In this document: piece after piece, positions 57,501-64,000 of the stretch
How the letters are laid out: each line of letters starts with the position of its first letter
Position numbering within the stretch: the first letter of the stretch is position 1
Assembly (NCBI GenBank): GCA_963662175.1
Contig: OY759219.1
Location: forward strand, 44,818,675-44,882,674
Reading direction: 5' to 3'
Origin: Aradus depressus
Taxonomy: Eukaryota > Arthropoda > Insecta > Hemiptera > Aradidae
Length of the DNA: 64,000 bases
The notes under the pieces: model-generated
What the model was told of the DNA's origin: nothing
Database searches by the model: none
Seen by the model: only the letters and a program-made list of their open reading frames with translations
Made by a program: the position numbers and the translations under genes

Positions 57501-60500
57501 TCCCGCCATTGTGGAAGAACTACCTACCTTCAGAGAAGAAGAGGTTAGTGAGAGCTAGGAGAGGCCCGCCATTGAGGAAGAACTGCCTATCTTCAGAGAA
57601 GAGATTGGTGAGAGCTAAGAGAGGCCCGACATTGAGCATGAACTGCCTATCTTCAGAGAAGAAGAGGTTTGTGAGAGCTAGGAGAGGCCCGCCATTGAGG
57701 AAGAAGTGACTACCTTCAGAGAAGAAGAGGTTGGTGAAAGCTAGGAGAGGCCCGCGATTAAGGAAGAACTGCCTATCTTCAGAGATGAGGAGGTTGGTGA
57801 GAGCTAGGAGAGGCCCGCCATTGAGGAAGAACCGCCTATCTTCAGAGAAGAAGAGGTTGCTGAGAGGTAGGAGAGGCCCGCCATTGAGGAAGAGCTACCT
57901 ACCTTCATAGAAGAAGAGGTTGGTGAGAACTAGGAGAGACCCGCCATTGAGGAAGAACTGCCTATCTTCAGAGAAGAGGAGGTTGGTGAGAGCTAGGAGA
58001 GGCCCGCCATTGAGGAAGAACCGCCTATCTTCAGAGAAGAAGAGGTTGGTGAGAGCTAGGAGAGGCCCGCTATTGAGGAAGAGCTACCTACATTCAGAGA
58101 AGAAGAGGTTGGTGAGAGCTATGAGAGACCCACCATTGAGGAAGAACTGCCTATCTTCAGAGAAGAAGAGGTTGGTGAGAGCTATGAGAGACCCACCATT
58201 GAGGAAGAACTACATACCTTCAGAGAAGAAGAGGTTGGTGAGAGCTAGGAGAGGCCCGCCTTTGAGGAAGAACTACCTACCTTCAGAAACGAAGAGGTTG
58301 GTGAGAGCTAGGAGAGTCCCGCCATTGAGGAAGAACTACATACCTTCAGAGAAGAAGAGGTTGGTGAGAGCTAGGAGAGGCCCGCCATTGAGGAAGAACC
58401 GCCTATCTTCAGAGAAGAAGAGGTTGGTGAGAGCTAGGAGAGTCCCGCCATTGAGGAAGAACTACATACCTTCAGAGAAGAAGAGGTTGGTGAGAGCTAT
58501 GAGAGACCCACCATTGAGGAAGAACAACCTACATTCAGAGAAGAAGAGTTTGGTGAGAGCTATGAGAGTCCCGCTATTAAGGAAGAACTGCGTACCTTCA
58601 GAGAAGAAAAGGGTAGTGAGAGCTAGGAGAGTCTCGCCATTGTGGAAGAACTACCTACCTTCAGAGAAGAAGAGGTTAGTGAGAGCTAGGAGAGGCCCGC
58701 CATTGAGGATGAACTGCCTATCTTCAGAGAAGAGATTGGTGAGAGCTAAGAGAGGCCCGACATTGAGGATGAACTGCCTATCTTCAGAGAAGAAGAGGTT
58801 TGTGAGAGCTAGGAGAGGCCCGCCATTGAGGAAGAAGTGACTACCTTCAGAGAAGAAGAGGTTGGTGAAAGCTAGGAGAGGCCCGCGATTAAGGAAGAAC
58901 TGCCTATCTTCAGAGATGAGGAGGTTGGTGAGAGCTAGGAGAGGCCCGCCATTGAGGAAGAACCGCCTATCTTCAGAGAAGAAGAGGTTGCTGAGAGGTA
59001 GGAGAGGCCCGCCATTGAGGAAGAGCTACCTACCTTCAGAGAAGAAGAGGTTGGTGAGAACTAGGAGAGACCCGCCATTGAGGAAGAACTGCCTATCTTC
59101 AGAGAAGAGGAGGTTGGTGAGAGCTAGGAGAGGCCCGCCATTGAGGAAGAACCGCCTATCTTCAGAGAAGAAGAGGTTGGTGAGAGCTAGGAGAGGCCCG
59201 CTATTGAGGAAGAGCTACCTACATTCAGAGAAGAAGAGGTTGGTGAGAGCTATGAGAGACCCACCATTGAGGAAGAACTGCCTATCTTCAGAGAAGAAGA
59301 GGTTGGTGAGAGCTATGAGAGACCCACCATTGAGGAAGAACTACATACCTTCAGAGAAGAAGAGGTTGGTGAGAGCTAGGAGAGGCCCGCCTTTGAGGAA
59401 GAACTACCTACCTTCAGAAACGAAGAGGTTGGTGAGAGCTAGGAGAGTCCCGCCATTGAGGAAGAACTACATACCTTCAGAGAAGAAGAGGTTGGTGAGA
59501 GCTAGGAGAGGCCCGCCATTGAGGAAGAACCGCCTATCTTCAGAGAAGAAGAGGTTGGTGAGAGCTAGGAGAGTCCCGCCATTGAGGAAGAACTACATAC
59601 CTTCAGAGAAGAAGAGGTTGGTGAGAGCTATGAGAGACCCACCATTGAGGAAGAACAACCTACATTCAGAGAAGAAGAGTTTGGTGAGAGCTATGAGAGT
59701 CCCGCTATTAAGGAAGAACTGCCTACCTTCAGAGAAGAAAAGGGTAGTGAGAGCTAGGAGAGTCCCGCCATTGTGGAAGAACTACCTACCTTCAGAGAAG
59801 AAGAGGTTAGTGAGAGCTAGGAGAGGCCCGCCATTGAGGAAGAACTGCCTATCTTCAGAGAAGAGATTGGTGAGAGCTAAGAGAGGCCCGACATTGAGGA
59901 TGAACTGCCTATCTTCAGAGAAGAAGAGGTTTGTGAGAGCTAGGAGAGGCCCGCTATTGAGGAAGAAGTGACTACCTTCAGAGAAGAAGAGGTTGGTGAA
60001 GCTAGGAGAGGCCCGCGATTAAGGAAGAACTGCCTATCTTCAGAGATGAGGAGGTTGGTGAGAGCTAGGAGAGGCCCGCCATTGAGGAAGAACCGCCTAT
60101 CTTCAGAGAAGAAGAGGTTGCTGAGAGGTAGGAGAGGCCCGCCATTGAGGAAGAGCTACCTACCTTCAGAGAAGAAGAGGTTGGTGAGAACTAGGAGAGA
60201 CCCGCCATTGAGGAAGAACTGCCTATCTTCAGAGAAGAGGAGGTTGGTGAGAGCTAGGAGAGGCCCGCCATTGAGGAAGAACCGCCTATCTTCAGAGAAG
60301 AAGAGGTTGGTGAGAGCTAGGAGAGGCCCGCCTTTGAGGAAGAACTACCTACATTCAGAGAAGAAGAGGTTGGTGAGAGCTAGGAGAGTCCCGCCATTGA
60401 GGAAGAACTACATACCTTCAGAGAAGAAGAGGTTGGTGAGAGCTAGGAGAGGCCCGCCATTGAGGAAGAACCGCCTATCTTCAGAGAAGAAGAGGTTGGT

Positions 60501-63500
60501 GAGAGCTAGGAGAGTCCCGCCATTGAGGAAGAACTACATACCTTCAGAGAAGAAGAGGTTGGTGAGAGCTATGAGAGACCCACCATTGAGGAAGAACAAC
60601 CTACATTCAGAGAAGAAGAGTTTGGTGAGAGCTATGAGAGTCCCGCTATTAAGGAAGAACTGCCTACCTTCAGAGAAGAAAAGGGTAGTGAGAGCTAGGA
60701 GAGTCCCGCCATTGTGGAAGAACTACCTACCTTCAGAGAAGAAGAGGTTAGTGAGAGCTAGGAGAGGCCCGCCATTGAGGAAGAACTGCCTATCTTCAGA
60801 GAAGAGATTGGTGAGAGCTAAGAGAGGCCCGACATTGAGGATGAACTGCCTATCTTCAGAGAAGAAGAGGTTTGTGAGAGCTAGGAGAGGCCCGCTATTG
60901 AGGAAGAAGTGACTACCTTCAGAGAAGAAGAGGTTGGTGAAGCTAGGAGAGGCCCGCGATTAAGGAAGAACTGCCTATCTTCAGAGATGAGGAGGTTGGT
61001 GAGAGCTAGGAGAGGCCCGCCATTGAGGAAGAACCGCCTATCTTCAGAGAAGAAGAGGTTGCTGAGAGGTAGGAGAGGCCCGCCATTGAGGAAGAGCTAC
61101 CTACCTTCAGAGAAGAAGAGGTTGGTGAGAACTAGGAGAGACCCGCCATTGAGGAAGAACTGCCTATCTTCAGAGAAGAGGAGGTTGGTGAGAGCTAGGA
61201 GAGGCCCGCCATTGAGGAAGAACCGCCTATCTTCAGAGAAGAAGAGGTTGGTGAGAGCTAGGAGAGGCCCGCTATTGAGGAAGAGCTACCTACATTCAGA
61301 GAAGAAGAGGTTGGTGAGAGCTATGAGAGACCCACCATTGAGGAAGAACTGCCTATCTTCAGAGAAGAAGAGGTTGGTGAGAGCTATGAGAGACCCACCA
61401 TTGAGGAAGAACTACATACCTTCAGAGAAGAAGAGGTTGGTGAGAGCTAGGAGAGGCCCGCCTTTGAGGAAGAACTACCTACCTTCAGAAACGAAGAGGT
61501 TGGTGAGAGCTAGGAGAGTCCCGCCATTGAGGAAGAACTACATACCTTCAGAGAAGAAGAGATTGGTGAGAGCTAGGAGAGGCCTGTCATTGAGGAAGAA
61601 CAACCTACATTCAGAGAAGAAGAGGTTTGTGAGAGCTAGGAGAGGCCCGCCATTGAGGAAGAAGTGACTACCTTCAGAGAAGAAGAGGTTGGTGAAAGCT
61701 AGGAGAGGCCCGCGATTAAGGAAGAACTGCCTATCTTCAGAGATGAGGAGGTTGGTGAGAGCTAGGAGAGGCCCGCCATTGAGGAAGAACCGCCTATCTT
61801 CAGAGAAGAAGAGGTTGCTGAGAGCTGGGAGAGGCCCGCCATTGAGGAAGAGCTACCTTCCTTCAGAGAAGAAGAGGTTGGTGAGAGCTAGGAGAGGCCC
61901 GCCATTGAGGAAGAACTGCCTACCTTCAGAGAAGAGATTGGTGAGAGCTAAGAGAGGCCCGACATTGAGGAAGAACTGCCTACCTTCAGAGAAGAAGAGG
62001 TTTGTGAGAGCTAGGAGAGGCCCGCCATTGAGGAAGAAGTGACTACCTTCAGAGAAGAAGAGGTTGGTGAAAGCTAGGAGAGGCCCGCGATTGAGGAAGA
62101 ACTGCCTATCTTCAGTGAAGAGGAGGTTGGTGAGAGCTAGGAGAGGCCCGCCATTGAGGAAGAACCGCCTATCTTCAGAGAAGAAGAGGTTGGTGAGAGC
62201 TAGGAGAAGCCCGCAATTGAGGAAGAACTGCCTACCTTCAGAGAAGAAGAGGTTGGTGAGAGCTAGGAGAGTCCCGCCATTGAGGAAGAACTGTCTACCT
62301 TCAGAGAAGTGATTGGTGAGAGCTAAGAGAGGCCCGACATTGAGGAAGAACTGCCTACCTCCAGAGAACAAGAGGTTGGTGAAAGCTAGGAGAGGCCCGC
62401 CATTGAGGAAGAAGTGACTACCTTCAGAGAAGAAGAGGTTGGTGAGAGCTATGAGAGACCCACCATTGAGGAAGAACTGCCTACATTCAGAGAAGAAGGG
62501 GTTGGTGAGAGCTAGGAGAAGCCCGCAATTGAGTAAGAACTGCCTACCTTCAGAGAAGAAGAGGTTGGTGAGAGCTAGGAGAGGCCCACCATTGAGGAAG
62601 AACTGCCTACCTTCAGAGAAGAAGAGGTTGGTGAGAGCTAGGAGAAGCCCGCAATTGAGGAAGAACTGCCTACCTTCAGAGAAGAAGAGGTTGGTGAGAG
62701 CTAGGAGAGTCCCGCCATTGAGGAAGAACTGCCTACATTCAGAGAAGAAGAGGTTGGTGAGAGCTAGGAGAAGCCCGCAATTGAGGAAGAACTGCCTACC
62801 TTCAGAGAAGAAGAGGTTGGTGAGAGCTAGGAGAGGCCCACCATTGAGGAAGAACTGCCTACCTTCAGAGAAGAAGAGGTTGCTGAGAGCTAGGAGAAGC
62901 CCGCAATTGAGGAAGAACTGCCTACCTTCAGAGAAGAAGAGGTTGGTGAGAGCTAGGAGAAGCCCGCAATTGAGGAAGAACTGCCTACCTTCAGAGAAGA
63001 GATTGGTGAGAGCTAAGAGAGGCCCGACATTGAGGAAGAACTGCCTACCTTCAGAGAAGAAGAGGTTTGTGAGAGCTAGGAGAGGCCCGCCATTGAGGAA
63101 GAAGTGACTACCTTCAGAGAAGAAGAGGTTGGTGAAAGCTAGGAGAGGCCCGCGATTGAGGAAGAACGGCCTATCTTCAGAGATGAAGAGGTTGGTGAGA
63201 GCTAGGAAAGGCCCGCCATTGAGGAAGAACCGCCTACCTTCAGAGAAGAAGAGGTTGGTGAGAGCTAGGAGAGGCCCGCTATTGAGGAAGAACTACCTAC
63301 CTTCAGAGAAGAAGAGGTTGGTGAGAGCTATGAGAGGCCCGCTATTGAGGAAGAACTGCCTACCTTCAGAGAACAAGAGGTTGGTGAAAGCTAGGAGAGG
63401 CCCGCCATTGAGGAAGAACTGCCTATCTTCAGAGAAGAAGAGGTTGGTGAGAGCTAGGAGAGGCCCGCCATTGAGGAAGAACTGCCTACCTTCAGTGAAG

Positions 63501-64000
63501 AAGAGGTTGGTGAGAGCTAGGAGAGTCCCGCCATTGAGGAAGAATTGCCTACCTTCAGAGAAGAAGAGGTTGGTGAGAGCTAGGAGAAGCCCGCAATTGA
63601 GGAAGAACTGCCTACCTTCAGAGAAGAATAGGTTGGTGAGAGCTAGGAGAAGCCCGAAATTGAGGAGGAAATGCCTACCTTCAGAGAAGAAGAGGTTGGT
63701 GAGAGCTAGGAGAGTCCCGCCATTAAGGAAGAACTGCCTACCTTCAGAGAAGAAGAGGTTTGTGAGAGCTAGGAGAAGCCCGCAATTGAGGAAGAACTGC
63801 CTACCTTCAGAGAAGAAGAGGTTGGTGAGAGCTAGGAGAGGCCCGCCATTGAGGAAGAACTGCCTACCTTCAGAGAAGAAGAGGTTGGTGAGAGCTAGGA
63901 GAAGCCCGCAATTGAGGAAGAACTACCTACATTCAGAGAAGAAGAGGTTGGTGAGAGCTATGAGAGGCCCGCCATTGAGGAAGAACTACCTACATTCAGA
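48561..64000 (+). repeat. 63-bp satellite array, right arm, continues past the window
   Basis: About 245 more monomers in the same orientation as the left arm. The first 430 bp match 62110-62445, and blocks further on match left-arm blocks (about 49000-50500 with 22200-23700; 51965 onward with 29594 onward; 53342 onward with 33476 onward). Past 62150 a class with GAGAAGCCCGCAATTG becomes common. Frame-changing indels are rare: I see one-base losses near 60000 and 60941 and otherwise 3-bp steps. Confidence 0.98.

Noticed and set aside
48530..63107. The same type of open frames in the right arm, plus minus-strand frames repeating FFLNGGPLLALTNLFFSEGRQ
   Set aside because: They are shadows of the tandem repeat; the hydrophobic minus-strand reading is only the complement of the same monomer.
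19350..64000. CRISPR array
   Set aside because: Units are directly adjacent with no unique spacers, and the context is a eukaryotic TE cluster.

Overview
The window is repetitive, AT-rich eukaryotic DNA, almost certainly from an arthropod and most likely an insect. Evidence for this is a Lys-tRNA-primed Ty3/Gypsy element, the remains of an errantivirus-type envelope gene, Penelope-like element (PLE) fragments with a GIY-YIG domain, and a multicopy transposase-like gene. I recognise no host single-copy gene, no tRNA or rRNA gene and no spliced gene structure. Nearly every base that can be explained belongs to a transposable element (TE) or to a tandem array. The exact order of insect cannot be fixed from this window.

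Layout. Positions 1-1935 hold two decayed PLE pieces in head-to-head orientation. Positions 1950-2411 are a broken envelope-gene remnant (minus strand), next to a 140-bp tandem repeat (2414-3020). Positions 3479-11896 are a DNA transposon with imperfect inverted ends and a TTA target duplication. It carries an intact 546-codon transposase-like gene and has been split by a young Gypsy element (5513-11595, 250-bp LTRs, CACG target duplication). Positions 11996-15702 hold an older, 3'-truncated minus-strand relative of that Gypsy element. A 51-bp satellite with 21 copies spans 16180-17250, and a roughly 206-bp imperfect repeat with an 18-G run lies at 18031-18500.

The rest is one large array of a 63-bp monomer, 19350 to the window end (about 37.9 kb without the insertion). 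It is split at 41803-48560 by a very young 6758-bp LTR element (1382-bp LTRs with one difference found, CTTC target duplication) that encodes only a Gag-like coiled-coil protein. The left edge of the array runs in frame out of a LINE ORF2 fragment. The 63-bp monomer therefore appears to be an amplified piece of the LINE linker just before the reverse transcriptase domain. Immediately left of that LINE piece lies a decayed relative of the LTR that later invaded the array.

How the parts work together. These are not an operon or pathway. They are layers of insertions: satellite growth from TE sequence, insertion of one TE into another, and later block duplication. The monomer arrays give long open frames only because 63, 60 and 51 are multiples of three; I do not regard those frames as genes.
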